A stretch of 64,000 bases of DNA from Microbacterium dextranolyticum (lineage in GTDB: Bacteria > Actinomycetota > Actinomycetes > Actinomycetales > Microbacteriaceae), in the NCBI RefSeq assembly GCF_016907295.1, contig NZ_JAFBBR010000001.1:930001-994000 (forward strand), given 5' to 3'. Below the pieces are notes generated by a model. The model did no database searches, had not been told where the DNA came from, and worked only from the letters and a program-made list of their open reading frames with translations. Both the position numbers and the translations under genes were made by a program. This document shows positions 41,287-50,716 of the stretch, piece by piece (positions within the stretch are counted from its first letter, which is position 1; every line of letters begins with the position of its first letter).

Positions 41287-43293
41287 GTGCGCATCGCGAT
41301 CGTCACGGAATCGTTCCTGCCTCACATGAACGGGGTCACGGGCTCCGTCCTCCATGTCTCGGAATGCCTGCGCCGCTCCGGTCACGACGTCCTCGTGATC
41401 GCGCCGTCGGCCGCGCGGGGGAGCGGAGCGGTCGCGGGCACTGACCTGGCCCACCGGGTTCCCTCGGTCGCCCTGCCGAGCTACCCGGCGGTGCGCGTCT
41501 CGGCCCCGCACTCGGCGTCGCTCGTCCGGCGTCTGCGCCGCTTCGATGCGGACGTGGTGCATCTCGCGTCACCGTTCGTGCTGGGATGGCAGGCGCTCGT
41601 CGCGGCGGACGAACTGGCGCTGCCGTCGGTCGCCGTCTATCAGACGGACGTCGTCGCGTACACGCGTCACTATCGGATGCCGCAGGCCACCGCCATCGCC
41701 GAGAAGCACGTCACCCGGCTGCATCGCCGGGCGACGCTGACGCTCGCGCCGTCGCGCGCCGCCCAGACACAGCTGGAGGAGCTCGGCGTCGACCGGCTGG
41801 CGCTGTGGGGGCGCGGCGTCGACGGACGCCTGTTCCACCCCTCGCGGCGCGACGACGCGTGGCGCGGGGCGGTGCTGGCCGGCGGAGCCCCCTCCGACGA
41901 GACCCTCGCGGAGAGTCGTGTCGTCGTCGGCTACGTCGGACGACTCGCCCCGGAGAAGCAGGTCGAAGACCTCGTCGCGCTGAGGGATCTTCCCGGCATC
42001 CGTCTCGTGATCGTCGGCGACGGTCCCTCGCGCCCGCTGCTCGAGCAGCAGCTGCCCGAGGCGCTTTTCCTCGGCCACCTTTCCGGCGACGAGCTCGCCC
42101 GCGCCGTCGCGAGCTTCGACGTCTTCGTCCACCCCGGCGCGAGCGAGACCTTCGGGCAGACGATCCAAGAGGCGATGGCTGCCGGCGTGCCGGTCGTGGC
42201 GGTCGGCCAGGGCGGGCCGCTCGACCTCGTGCGCTCGAGCATCGACGGCTGGCTCTACCGTCCCGGCGACCTCGACGACCTCCGCGCGCGGGTCGCCGAC
42301 CTCGCCGGCGACCCCGCGAAGCGGCGGGCGTTCGCCGCCGCGGCGGCCGATGCCACGCAAGGCCGCACCTGGGAGGCCCTCACGACGGCCCTCGTCGGGC
42401 ACTACGAGCGTGCCCAGCGCCTGCGCCGGATCGACGATGTCCGCATGGCCCGTGCCGTCCCCCGCCCGGAACTGCCCGCAGCCCCTGCCGACGAGCGCCC
42501 GGCGTGGCGCCGTTACGTCGCCCTCGGAGATTCGGTCACCGAAGGACTGTGCGACACGTCGCGCGTGCCCGAGGGGACGTACCGCGGGTGGGCGGACCGG
42601 CTTGCCCATCTGCTCGCGCACTCGGGCGGAGCGGGCAACTTCCGCTACGCCAACCTCGCGGTGCGCAGCCGCCGCGTGCAGGACCTCCTGGTCGAGCAGC
42701 TGCCGGCGGCGGTGCGGCTGCAGCCCGACCTCGTCTCGATCCTCATCGGGGCGAATGACCTCGTCGGAAGCCGACGCATCGACATCCCGGCGCTCGCCGC
42801 CGCCGTGGGGGGCGCGGTGGAGAGTCTGCAGGCATCCGGCGCGGAGGTCCTGCTCGTCACCCCGTTCCTGCCGCGTCGCCGCCCCGCGATGATCTTCGCC
42901 CGCCGCTTCGCCCGGTTCAACGCGGAGCTGCGCCGCATCGCGAGCCGCACCGGTGCGACGCTGCTCGACCTCGACTGCCACCCCGAGATCGGTGCGCTCC
43001 ACCTCTGGTCGGCCGACAAGGTGCACCTGCGCGCAGCGGGGCACCGCCTGCTCGCGTACCGAGCCGCCGACGCGCTGGGGGTTCCGGATGCCGGTGCCCT
43101 GAGCGGCCTCGACGAGCTCTTCCACGCCGAGGACGAACCGCCTGTCACCGGCACGTGGCTCCGCCGCGACGCGCTGCCGTGGGTGTGGCGACGACTGCGC
43201 GGACGCACCGCGGGCGACGGCGTCTCGGCCAAGCACGACGACTACGTCGTCATCCCGGGGCCCGGCTCCCGCGACCGCGCGCGCGCCGTCTGA
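41287..43293 (+). CDS. Fusion: GT4 glycosyltransferase + SGNH/GDSL hydrolase
   Basis: The 668-residue protein starts at GTG 41287. Residues 1-380 are a GT-B glycosyltransferase like actinobacterial mannosyltransferases: TESFLPHMNGVTGSVLHV, YQTDVVAYTRHY, GYVGRLAPEKQVEDL and HPGASETFGQTIQEAMAAGVP, with the donor-site Glu. Residues 405-600 are an SGNH hydrolase: GDSVTEG (block I, about 414), GAND (block III, about 487) and DKVHL (block V, about 577). The C-terminal 60 residues are basic. The pair may make and trim, or acylate and deacylate, a glycolipid or cell-wall glycan; that is inference. Confidence 0.9.
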   Translation: MRIAIVTESFLPHMNGVTGSVLHVSECLRRSGHDVLVIAPSAARGSGAVAGTDLAHRVPSVALPSYPAVRVSAPHSASLVRRLRRFDADVVHLASPFVLGWQALVAADELALPSVAVYQTDVVAYTRHYRMPQATAIAEKHVTRLHRRATLTLAPSRAAQTQLEELGVDRLALWGRGVDGRLFHPSRRDDAWRGAVLAGGAPSDETLAESRVVVGYVGRLAPEKQVEDLVALRDLPGIRLVIVGDGPSRPLLEQQLPEALFLGHLSGDELARAVASFDVFVHPGASETFGQTIQEAMAAGVPVVAVGQGGPLDLVRSSIDGWLYRPGDLDDLRARVADLAGDPAKRRAFAAAAADATQGRTWEALTTALVGHYERAQRLRRIDDVRMARAVPRPELPAAPADERPAWRRYVALGDSVTEGLCDTSRVPEGTYRGWADRLAHLLAHSGGAGNFRYANLAVRSRRVQDLLVEQLPAAVRLQPDLVSILIGANDLVGSRRIDIPALAAAVGGAVESLQASGAEVLLVTPFLPRRRPAMIFARRFARFNAELRRIASRTGATLLDLDCHPEIGALHLWSADKVHLRAAGHRLLAYRAADALGVPDAGALSGLDELFHAEDEPPVTGTWLRRDALPWVWRRLRGRTAGDGVSAKHDDYVVIPGPGSRDRARAV

Positions 43294-43327
43294 CCGCGCG
43301 ACGGCCGCTCGGCGACCGCGCGCCCGG

Positions 43328-45115
43328 TCAGCCGGCGCGGCGGACCGCGTCGGCGGCCTCGACGAGAGCGAGGTGCGAGAGCGCCTGCGGCGTGTTCCCC
43401 GCCTGTCGGCGACCGGTGACGTCGTACTCCTCCGAGAGCAGGCCGACGTCGTTGGCGAGCGCGCACACGCGATCGAGCAGCGCCGCGGCATCCTCTCGTC
43501 GACCTGTCGCCGCATACTGCTGCACGAGCCACAGCGAGCACGCGAGGAACGGGTTCTCGCTGCCCGGGAGTCCGTCCACCGCGCCGGCGGTCCGGTAGCG
43601 CTGCACGAGCCCCTCGGTCAGGAGCGTCTGCTCGATCCGGTCGACGGTCGCCAGCATCCGCGGGTCGTCCGCCGCGCAGAATCCCACGGTGGGCAGGAGC
43701 AGCAGCGAGGCATCCACCTCGTCGGTCTCGTCGTGCTGCCGGAACCACCCGCCGTCTGTCACCGCGTGCGCGTCGATGTCGGCGCGCACCTCGTCGCGCA
43801 GGCGCTCCCAGGTCTCGACCGGCCCCGAGAAGCCATACTCACGCACGGCGCGGATGCCTCGGTCGAACGCCGCCCACACCATCGCGCGCGAGTGGGTGAA
43901 GCGGCGCGGCTCGCCGCGGATCTCCCAGATGCCCTCGTCCGGCTCGTCGAGGCGAGCCACGACGTGCGCGAGGAGCGCCTGTTCGAGCGGCCACGAGAAC
44001 TCCGACTCGCCGAGCCCCGCGTCGCGCGCGGCATGCAGCGCGACGAGAACCTCTCCGATGACATCGGCCTGATACTGCTCGGCCGCGCCGTTGCCGATGC
44101 GCACCGGAGCCGCACCGCGATAGCCGGGGAGAGAGGTCAGCTCGCGCTCCTGCAGGTCGCGCTCGCCGCCGATGCCGTAGACGATCTGCATCTGCGCCGG
44201 ATCGCCCGCGATCGCGCGCAGCAGCCAGCGCCGCCAGTGCGCGGCCGCGCGCACGAAGCCGTGCGCCACGAGAGCCTGCAGGGTGAGCGCCGCATCGCGC
44301 AGCCACACGTAGCGGTAGTCCCAGTTGCGCGAACCCCCGAACTGCTCGGGCAGCGACGTCGTCGCCGCGGCGATGATCCCGCCGGTGTCGCGGTGCGTGA
44401 GGGCGCGCAGGATCAGGAGCGACCGGGCGATCATGTCACGGTGCGGGCCGGTGGCGTCGATGCGCTCGGCCCAGTGCGCCCACCAGGCGTTCGTTCGGGC
44501 GAGGGCGTCGTCGACGTCGATCGCGGCCGGCGCGGGGCGGTACGAGGGATGCCAGGTGAGCACGGCATCCTCCCGCTCGCCGGCCGCGATGCGTACGGAC
44601 GCCGTGTGCACGTGGTCGTCCGCCGTGAGGCGCGGACCGCGGATGACGAGGCTGTCGGGACCGGCGATCGCGATGAGTTCGGGCTCGTCATCGGTCCCGG
44701 CCTGGCGCACCCAGGGCAGGGCCCGCGCATAGTCGAAGCGCATGCGGAGGCGATGGACGAAGACGACCTCGCCCGAGACGCCGACGATCCGCCGCACCAC
44801 GTCGATCCGCTCCGGGCCGTCGGCGGCCCTGTCGGCGACGGGCAGCACGTCGTGCACCTCCGCGACGCCGCTCGAGGTCGTCCACCGGGTGACGAGCGTG
44901 AAGGTGTCACCGTCGTAGTGGCGCTCCGCGACGGCGCCCTCGTCGTCGGGGCGCAGCTGCCACGACCCCTGGTCGTCGTCGCCGAGCAGAGCGCCGAACA
45001 CCGACGGCGAGTCGAACCGGGGGACGCACAGCCAGTCGATCGCCCCCTCCCGTGACACCAGCGCGGCGGTGCGGCAGTCGCTCAGCAGGGCGTAGTCCTC
45101 GATCTCAGCGGGCAT
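43328..45115 (-). CDS. Glycoside hydrolase family 15 protein (glucoamylase/trehalase type)
   Basis: The 595-residue cytoplasmic enzyme has an N-terminal beta domain (LSDCRTAALVSREGAIDWLCVPRF) and an (alpha/alpha)6 barrel. Barrel motifs are NWDYRYVWLRDAALT, the general acid Glu in DEGIWEIRGEPRRFTHS (about 395) and the base in GLLSEEYD (about 561). Actinobacterial GH15 enzymes of this kind are often trehalases. I chose ATG 45115, since the longer frame would overlap the divergent dehydrogenase gene. Neighbouring glucose-6-phosphate dehydrogenase suggests glucose released here feeds the pentose phosphate route. Confidence 0.92.
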   Translation of the reverse strand: MPAEIEDYALLSDCRTAALVSREGAIDWLCVPRFDSPSVFGALLGDDDQGSWQLRPDDEGAVAERHYDGDTFTLVTRWTTSSGVAEVHDVLPVADRAADGPERIDVVRRIVGVSGEVVFVHRLRMRFDYARALPWVRQAGTDDEPELIAIAGPDSLVIRGPRLTADDHVHTASVRIAAGEREDAVLTWHPSYRPAPAAIDVDDALARTNAWWAHWAERIDATGPHRDMIARSLLILRALTHRDTGGIIAAATTSLPEQFGGSRNWDYRYVWLRDAALTLQALVAHGFVRAAAHWRRWLLRAIAGDPAQMQIVYGIGGERDLQERELTSLPGYRGAAPVRIGNGAAEQYQADVIGEVLVALHAARDAGLGESEFSWPLEQALLAHVVARLDEPDEGIWEIRGEPRRFTHSRAMVWAAFDRGIRAVREYGFSGPVETWERLRDEVRADIDAHAVTDGGWFRQHDETDEVDASLLLLPTVGFCAADDPRMLATVDRIEQTLLTEGLVQRYRTAGAVDGLPGSENPFLACSLWLVQQYAATGRREDAAALLDRVCALANDVGLLSEEYDVTGRRQAGNTPQALSHLALVEAADAVRRAG

Positions 45116-45154
45116 GCAGGCGATTCTCGCAGGCCGCGGCGATACGGTGACCTC

Positions 45155-46543
45155 ATGTCCGAAGACACGGTCCTCGTCGTCATCGGCGCGAACGGCGACC
45201 TCGCCTCGCGTCTGCTGCTTCCCGCTCTCGGCGAGCTCCTCGCCGACCACCCCGAGCATCGGCTGCATCTCGTCGGGGTCGGGTCATCGGGCTCGACGGA
45301 TGCCCGCTGGCGGAAGATCGTCCGCACGGCCTTCACCGCGGCGGACGCCGCGGACGCGCTGGGCGCCTCGGTCCTCTCGACTCCGTACGTGCGCGCCGAC
45401 GCCTCGACGGCCGACGGCATGCGGACACTCCTCGCCGCCCTCCCCGAGGGGCGCGTGGTGCTCTACTTCGCCGTGCCTCCGCAGATCGCGGCGTCCGCCT
45501 GTCGGGCGCTGCGCCCGCGCGACCTGCCGACGGGCACGATCCTCGCCCTCGAGAAGCCGTTCGGCTCCGACGAGGAGAGCGCACGAGAGCTGAACGATGT
45601 GCTGCAGGCGCTTCTGCCCGAGCGCCAGGTGTTCCGCGTCGACCACTTCCTCGGGCGATCGACGGTGCTGAACCTGCTCGGGGCGCGTTTCGCCAACCGG
45701 TTCGTCGAGCCGGTGTGGTCGGCGGAGCACATCGCCGAGATCTCCGTCCGCTTCGACGAGACCCTCGGTCTCGAGGGGCGCGCCGGGTACTACGACCGGG
45801 CGGGCGCGCTGGAGGACATGATCCAGAGCCACCTGCTGCAGGTGCTCGCGATCCTGACGATGGCGGCGCCGGCGACACTCGGCGAACGGGACGTGCGTGA
45901 CGCGACCGGTGCGGCGCTGCGAGCGACGCACGTGTGGGAGGACGATCCGGTGCGCTTCTCTCATCGCGCCCGGTACACCGCCGGCGAGGCGGCGGGTGAG
46001 CAGCTGCCCTCGTACGTCGACGAGCCGGGCGTCGACCCGGCGCGAGAAACCGAGACCCTCGCCGAGGCGACCTTCGAGGTGCGCGATGCGCGCTGGTCAG
46101 GCGTGCCGATCACGCTCCGGTCGGGCAAGGCGCTGGGTGCGCCGGCGATGGAGATCGTGGCGAAGATGCGTCGTGTGCGGCACTTGCCGGAGGGATTCAC
46201 CGGTCCCGAAGAGCCCGACGAACTGAGGTTCGGTCTCGGGCCCGATCGGCTGTCGCTGTCGATCAACGTCAACGGGGGGCGCGACCCGTTCGCGCTGCAG
46301 CGCGCGACGCTCACGACCGACCTCGGCGTCGGTGCCCAGCGGGCGTACGTCGATGTTCTCGGCGCCCTGCTGGACGGCGATCCGACCCTCTCGGTGCGCG
46401 GCGACGCCGCCGAGGAGTGCTGGCGGATCATCCAGCCGATCCGTGACGCGTGGTCGCGCGGCGATGTTCCCCTCGACGACTACCCCGCCGGATCGCACGG
46501 CCCCGCCTCCTGGGGTTCCCCCGGGCGGGGTGCCACCGCCTGA
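45155..46543 (+). CDS. zwf: Glucose-6-phosphate dehydrogenase-like protein, divergent
   Basis: The 462-residue protein follows the G6PDH layout: Rossmann start GANGDLASRLLLPAL, LEKPFG, RVDHFLGR (about 161) and GYYDRAGALEDMIQSHLLQ. It would oxidise glucose-6-phosphate to 6-phosphogluconolactone with NADP. It differs from the consensus RIDHYLGKE by Phe for Tyr and by Arg-Ser for Lys-Glu, and is shorter than the usual roughly 500 residues. It is therefore probably a paralogue rather than the main Zwf. TACGGT lies six bases before the ATG; the gene is divergent from GH15. Confidence 0.8.
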   Translation: MSEDTVLVVIGANGDLASRLLLPALGELLADHPEHRLHLVGVGSSGSTDARWRKIVRTAFTAADAADALGASVLSTPYVRADASTADGMRTLLAALPEGRVVLYFAVPPQIAASACRALRPRDLPTGTILALEKPFGSDEESARELNDVLQALLPERQVFRVDHFLGRSTVLNLLGARFANRFVEPVWSAEHIAEISVRFDETLGLEGRAGYYDRAGALEDMIQSHLLQVLAILTMAAPATLGERDVRDATGAALRATHVWEDDPVRFSHRARYTAGEAAGEQLPSYVDEPGVDPARETETLAEATFEVRDARWSGVPITLRSGKALGAPAMEIVAKMRRVRHLPEGFTGPEEPDELRFGLGPDRLSLSINVNGGRDPFALQRATLTTDLGVGAQRAYVDVLGALLDGDPTLSVRGDAAEECWRIIQPIRDAWSRGDVPLDDYPAGSHGPASWGSPGRGATA

Positions 46544-46566
46544 TCCGCGGGGCGGACGGGCCCGGC

Positions 46567-46740
46567 TCAGCCGCTCTTGCGACGGAACTCGCGCTTCGTG
46601 ACCGCGCCATGCGTGCCGTGGACCGCGGAGTCGCCGTCGAGGTGCGCCTCGCCCGTGCGCTGACGGGAGTTCTTCTTGTCGAGCGCCTCCTTGAACTTGC
46701 GTTTCATCTCATCGGATGCCGTGGTGTCGTCGGTGCTCAT
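46567..46740 (-). CDS. DUF5302 family small protein
   Basis: The 57-residue protein is charged and disordered-looking. MKRKFKEALDKKN in its N-terminal half and the terminal REFRRKSG are the DUF5302 signature of actinobacteria. Function is unknown. Reverse-strand TAGGGT lies seven bases before the ATG at 46740, indicating a leaderless transcript. Confidence 0.85.
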   Translation of the reverse strand: MSTDDTTASDEMKRKFKEALDKKNSRQRTGEAHLDGDSAVHGTHGAVTKREFRRKSG

Positions 46741-46808
46741 GGCATCCACCCTACGCACGCGTGCGCCGGCCCGACAGGCGGTCGCCCCGGCACGACGCGA
46801 CGGTCGGC

Positions 46809-46817
46809 TGGTAGGCT
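46809..46817 (+). promoter_or_regulatory. pnp promoter, extended -10
   Basis: TGGTAGGCT (46809-46817) matches the rpsO -10 element (TGGTAGACT) and lies at the start of the structured pnp leader, about 230 bases before the coding start. Confidence 0.6.
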
Positions 46818-46824
46818 CGTAGAG

Positions 46825-47020
46825 GATGACGTGGATTCTCCGCGCCATCCGGAGCAGGCCGGCAGGAAGCTGGTCCCCTGTGGTGGGTTCCCGTCTCGTA
46901 CGGTGGCTTTCGACTGGTGGCCAGCGCTGACGCCGAGCCGGCGCCCGTGCGGCGTCGGCGCGCGTCTGGATCTGCCTGTCCCCGCTCCTTCGCACGATCT
47001 CGTGCGCGAAACGCGCGTGC
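46825..47020 (+). ncRNA. Actino-pnp RNA leader motif
   Basis: The long leader of pnp contains several potential stems, for example GCACGA/TCGTGC at 46991-47004 and a GC-rich pair around GCCGGCGCC and GGCGTCGGC. A structured element called Actino-pnp is known upstream of pnp in actinobacteria and probably serves RNase III processing and autoregulation. I assign it by position and structure potential; the boundaries are approximate. Confidence 0.65.
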
Positions 47021-47047
47021 GAGTCTAAACAAAGAAGGAGAGACCTC

Positions 47048-49330
47048 TTGGAAGGTCCAGAAATCACCGCCGCAGAAGCCGTCCTCGACAACGGCCGCTT
47101 CGGCACCCGCACCATTCGATTCGAGACCGGTCGTCTCGCGCAGCAGGCGCAGGGCGCTGTGGCCGCGTACCTCGACGAGGAGACCATGATCCTGTCGGCG
47201 ACCTCCGCCGGCAAGCACCCCCGCGAGGGCTTCGACTTCTTCCCGCTGACGGTCGACGTCGAAGAGCGCTCGTACGCCGCCGGCAAGATCCCCGGCTCGT
47301 TCTTCCGCCGCGAGGGTCGGCCCTCGACCGAGGCCATCCTCGTGTGCCGTCTCATCGACCGTCCGCTGCGCCCGTCGTTCGTCTCGGGTCTGCGCAACGA
47401 GGTCCAGATCGTCATCACCGTCCTCTCCATCGCCCCCGGCGAGTTCTACGACGCGCTCGCCATCAACGCGGCCTCGCTGTCGACGCAGATCTCGGGTCTG
47501 CCGTTCTCCGGCCCCATCGCCGGTGTGCGCCTCGCGCTCATCCCCGGCTTCGGCGAGCACGCCGACCAATGGGTCGCCTTCCCGACGGCCGCGCAGGTCG
47601 ACGAGGCCGTCTTCGACCTGATGGTCGCCGGTCGCGTTCTCGAGGACGGCGAAGTCGCGATCATGATGGTCGAGGCCGAGGCCACCGAGAACAGCTGGAA
47701 CCTCATCAAGGGCGGCGCCACCAAGCCCAGCGAAGAGATCGTCGCGCAGGGCCTCGAGGCCTCGAAGCCGTTCATCCGCGAGCTCGTCGCGGCGCAGAAC
47801 GTCGTCGCGAACACCGCGGCCAAGGAGATCCAGCCCTACCCGGTCTTCCCGGCGTACGCGCAGGAGACCTACGACTTCGTCGCCGGCCGCGCCTACGACC
47901 GCCTCGTGCCGGTCTACCAGATCGCCGACAAGGTCGAGCGTCAGAACGCCGACGACGCCGTCAAGGACGACGTCAAGGCGCAGCTGAGCGCGGCCGTCGA
48001 GGCGGGCGAGCTGCCCGCGTCGGCTCTTGCCGAGTTCTCCGCCGCCTACAAGTCGGTGACGAAGGTCATCGTGCGCGGACGCATCCTCACCGAGGGTGTG
48101 CGCATCGACGGCCGCGGTCTCGCGGACATCCGTCCGCTGGATGCCGAGGTCCAGGTCATCCCGCGCGTGCACGGCTCGGCGATCTTCCAGCGCGGCGAGA
48201 CCCAGATCCTGGGCGTCACGACGCTGAACATGCTGAAGATGGAGCAGCAGATCGACTCGCTGTCGCCCACGACCAGCAAGCGCTACATGCACCACTACAA
48301 CTTCCCGCCGTACTCGACCGGTGAGACCGGCCGTGTGGGTTCGCCCAAGCGTCGCGAGATCGGGCACGGCTTCCTCGCCGAGCGCGCCCTCGTGCCGGTG
48401 CTGCCCAGCCGCGAGGAGTTCCCCTACGCGATCCGTCAGGTCTCCGAGGCCCTCGGCTCCAACGGCTCCACCTCGATGGGCTCGGTCTGCGCGTCGACCC
48501 TCGCACTGCTGAACGCGGGTGTGCCGCTGCGCGCGCCCGTCGCCGGTATCGCGATGGGCCTCGTCTCCGACCAGGTCGACGGCGAGACCCGCTACGCGGC
48601 GCTGACCGACATCCTGGGCGCCGAGGACGCGCTGGGCGACATGGACTTCAAGGTCGCCGGGACGAGCGAGTTCGTCACCGCGATCCAGCTCGACACGAAG
48701 CTCGACGGCATCCCGTCGTCGGTGCTGACCGCCGCGCTGACGCAGGCGAAGGATGCCCGTCTGACGATCCTCAACGTCCTGAACGCCGCGATCGACGGCC
48801 CCGACCAGATGGCGCCGACGGCGCCCCGCGTCATCAGCGTGCAGATCCCGGTCGACAAGATCGGCGAGCTGATCGGCCCCAAGGGCAAGACGATCAACGC
48901 GATCCAGGACGAGACCGGCGCGCAGATCTCCATCGAGGAGGACGGCACCGTCTACATCGGCGCGACCGACGGCCCGTCGGCCGAGGCCGCTCGCGCGCAG
49001 GTCAACGCGATCGCGAACCCCACGAACCCGGAGGTCGGCGAGCAGTTCCTCGGAACCGTCGTCAAGATCGCCACGTTCGGTGCGTTCGTCTCGCTCCTGC
49101 CGGGTAAGGACGGCCTGCTGCACGTCAGCGAGGTCCGCAAGCTCGCCGGTGGCAAGCGCGTCGAGAACGTCGAGGACGTCCTCGGTGTCGGGCAGAAGCT
49201 GCTCGTGCGCATCACGAAGATCGACGACCGCGGCAAGCTGTCGCTCGAGCCCGTCCTCGAAGAGCCCGCCGACCAGGAGGGTTCGGCTGCGGCCAGCGAG
49301 GGCCCGGGAGACGCGCCCGCCGAGGGCTGA
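47048..49330 (+). CDS. pnp: Polyribonucleotide nucleotidyltransferase (PNPase)
   Basis: The 760-residue enzyme starts at TTG 47048 with AAGGAGAG upstream. Two RNase PH-like cores (about 15-230 and 340-560) are joined by a helical domain, followed by KH (about 600-660, with GPKG) and S1 (about 665-735) RNA-binding domains. It degrades RNA phosphorolytically and can add tails. Family words such as [20 protein letters not shown] and [13 protein letters not shown] are intact. The rpsO neighbour expected just upstream is 17 kb away. Confidence 0.98.
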   Translation: MEGPEITAAEAVLDNGRFGTRTIRFETGRLAQQAQGAVAAYLDEETMILSATSAGKHPREGFDFFPLTVDVEERSYAAGKIPGSFFRREGRPSTEAILVCRLIDRPLRPSFVSGLRNEVQIVITVLSIAPGEFYDALAINAASLSTQISGLPFSGPIAGVRLALIPGFGEHADQWVAFPTAAQVDEAVFDLMVAGRVLEDGEVAIMMVEAEATENSWNLIKGGATKPSEEIVAQGLEASKPFIRELVAAQNVVANTAAKEIQPYPVFPAYAQETYDFVAGRAYDRLVPVYQIADKVERQNADDAVKDDVKAQLSAAVEAGELPASALAEFSAAYKSVTKVIVRGRILTEGVRIDGRGLADIRPLDAEVQVIPRVHGSAIFQRGETQILGVTTLNMLKMEQQIDSLSPTTSKRYMHHYNFPPYSTGETGRVGSPKRREIGHGFLAERALVPVLPSREEFPYAIRQVSEALGSNGSTSMGSVCASTLALLNAGVPLRAPVAGIAMGLVSDQVDGETRYAALTDILGAEDALGDMDFKVAGTSEFVTAIQLDTKLDGIPSSVLTAALTQAKDARLTILNVLNAAIDGPDQMAPTAPRVISVQIPVDKIGELIGPKGKTINAIQDETGAQISIEEDGTVYIGATDGPSAEAARAQVNAIANPTNPEVGEQFLGTVVKIATFGAFVSLLPGKDGLLHVSEVRKLAGGKRVENVEDVLGVGQKLLVRITKIDDRGKLSLEPVLEEPADQEGSAAASEGPGDAPAEG

Positions 49331-49345
49331 TCCCCGACACAGACA

Positions 49346-49389
49346 CGGATGCCCGTTCCTCCCGACTCGGAGGAGCGGGCATCCGTTCT
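49346..49389 (+). terminator. pnp terminator
   Basis: CGGATGCCCG-TT-CCTCC (49346-49362) pairs with GGAGG-AG-CGGGCATCCG (49369-49385) and is followed by TTCTTT. It lies 15 bases after pnp. Confidence 0.85.
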
Positions 49390-49579
49390 TTCCGCCTATG
49401 TCCCCCATGTGGGGGACAAGTGGGCGCTGAACGGCCGATCGAGATCAAATCGTGATGGAAAGTTCACCGCCCGGTCGCCTCAATCCCCGGGCGTGTCCGC
49501 GCACTGCCATAGCCTCGAAGCACACGTCGGGGGACGTGTCGGTCGGCCCGAAAAGGGCCGCTCCGCGAGGAGGTGTCAG

Positions 49580-50635
49580 ATGGGACTGTTCGGCATCGGA
49601 GCCGCGCCCGCGATGACCGACGCCGACGCGCGGATCATCCCGGACGTCGCCGCGGCGACCGAGACCGCGCACCCGTCGGCGCCGATCCCCGTCCAGGGGC
49701 CTCCCGTCGGAGCAGCCATGCGCGTACCTCTCGGTGAAACCGGATCCCGGGTCTTCCCGCTCATCCTCGGCAGTGCGGAGTTCGGGTGGCACGTCGACCT
49801 CGCCGCCTCGCACGCGATCCTCGACGCCTACCGCGATCGCGGCGGCAACGCCCTCAACACGTCGGACGGGTACGCCTCGGGTCGCAGCGAGCACATCATC
49901 GGCGAGTGGCTCGCGCGGCGCGGCGCACGCGATGAGATGGTGCTCGGCGTCCGGGTGGGCACCCACCCCGACCACGAGGGACTCGGGTCTGTGAACCTGA
50001 TCCGATCGGTCGAGGCCTCGCTCACCCGCCTGCGGACCGACCGGATCGACATCCTCTACCTCGATGCCTCCACGACCCCGTCGGCGCCCCTGGAAGACAC
50101 CCTCGCGACGGCGGAATGGCTGATCGAGGCCGGCAAGGTGCGCGCCCTGGGTGCGCGCGGGCTCGTGGCCTCGCAACTGGTCGAGGCCCGGATCCTCTGC
50201 TCGGCGGGGTACCCGCGGATCACGGCGCTGGATGTGCCGTACAACGTGCTGCGGCAAGGCGACTTCGACGGCGACCTGCGGCTCGTCGCGGGAGCCCAGG
50301 GCATCGCGGTGACGCCGTCGCAGGCTCTCGAGCACGGCTACCTCGCCGGTGCGCACCGCTCGCGGTCGCTGCTGGCGCCGTCCGTGCGGGGAGCCCAGCT
50401 GGCGGCGGCGATGAACCGTCGCGGAACGCGCACGCTGCGCACGCTCGACCGGATCGGTGCGGAGCTGTCGATTCCCACCTCGGCCGTGGCGATCGCCTGG
50501 CTGCTGGCGCAGCGGACCGTGGTCGCCCCGATCGTCAACGTGTTCGCCGAAAAGCACGTGCACGAGCTCATGCAGGGCGTCGGGACGAAGCTGAGCCGCA
50601 CGCAGCTCGCCGAGATCGCGCGTGCCGCACAGTGA
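49580..50635 (+). CDS. Aldo/keto reductase-fold protein lacking the catalytic tetrad
   Basis: The 351-residue product starts at ATG 49580, after GAGGAGG. Residues 45-350 follow the AKR barrel: LILGSAEFGWHVD, NTSDGYASGRSE, VNLIRSVEASLTRLRTDRIDILYL and PIVNVFAEKHVHEL. Of the tetrad Asp-Tyr-Lys-His, only Tyr98 remains: Asp is Asn93, Lys is Arg125 and His is Asp162. Oxidoreductase activity is thus unlikely, though the fold may bind a nucleotide or partner. The N-terminal 45 residues are Ala/Pro-rich. It lies between pnp and a histidine phosphatase on the same strand. A binding or regulatory role is inference. Confidence 0.85.
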   Translation: MGLFGIGAAPAMTDADARIIPDVAAATETAHPSAPIPVQGPPVGAAMRVPLGETGSRVFPLILGSAEFGWHVDLAASHAILDAYRDRGGNALNTSDGYASGRSEHIIGEWLARRGARDEMVLGVRVGTHPDHEGLGSVNLIRSVEASLTRLRTDRIDILYLDASTTPSAPLEDTLATAEWLIEAGKVRALGARGLVASQLVEARILCSAGYPRITALDVPYNVLRQGDFDGDLRLVAGAQGIAVTPSQALEHGYLAGAHRSRSLLAPSVRGAQLAAAMNRRGTRTLRTLDRIGAELSIPTSAVAIAWLLAQRTVVAPIVNVFAEKHVHELMQGVGTKLSRTQLAEIARAAQ

Positions 50636-50716
50636 CCGATGCGTCCGAGTGCCCGTGGCGCCGTCGGAGCACTGACGTAGGCTGAGGGCACCGCCCCCCG
50701 ATGAGATGAGTCTGTC

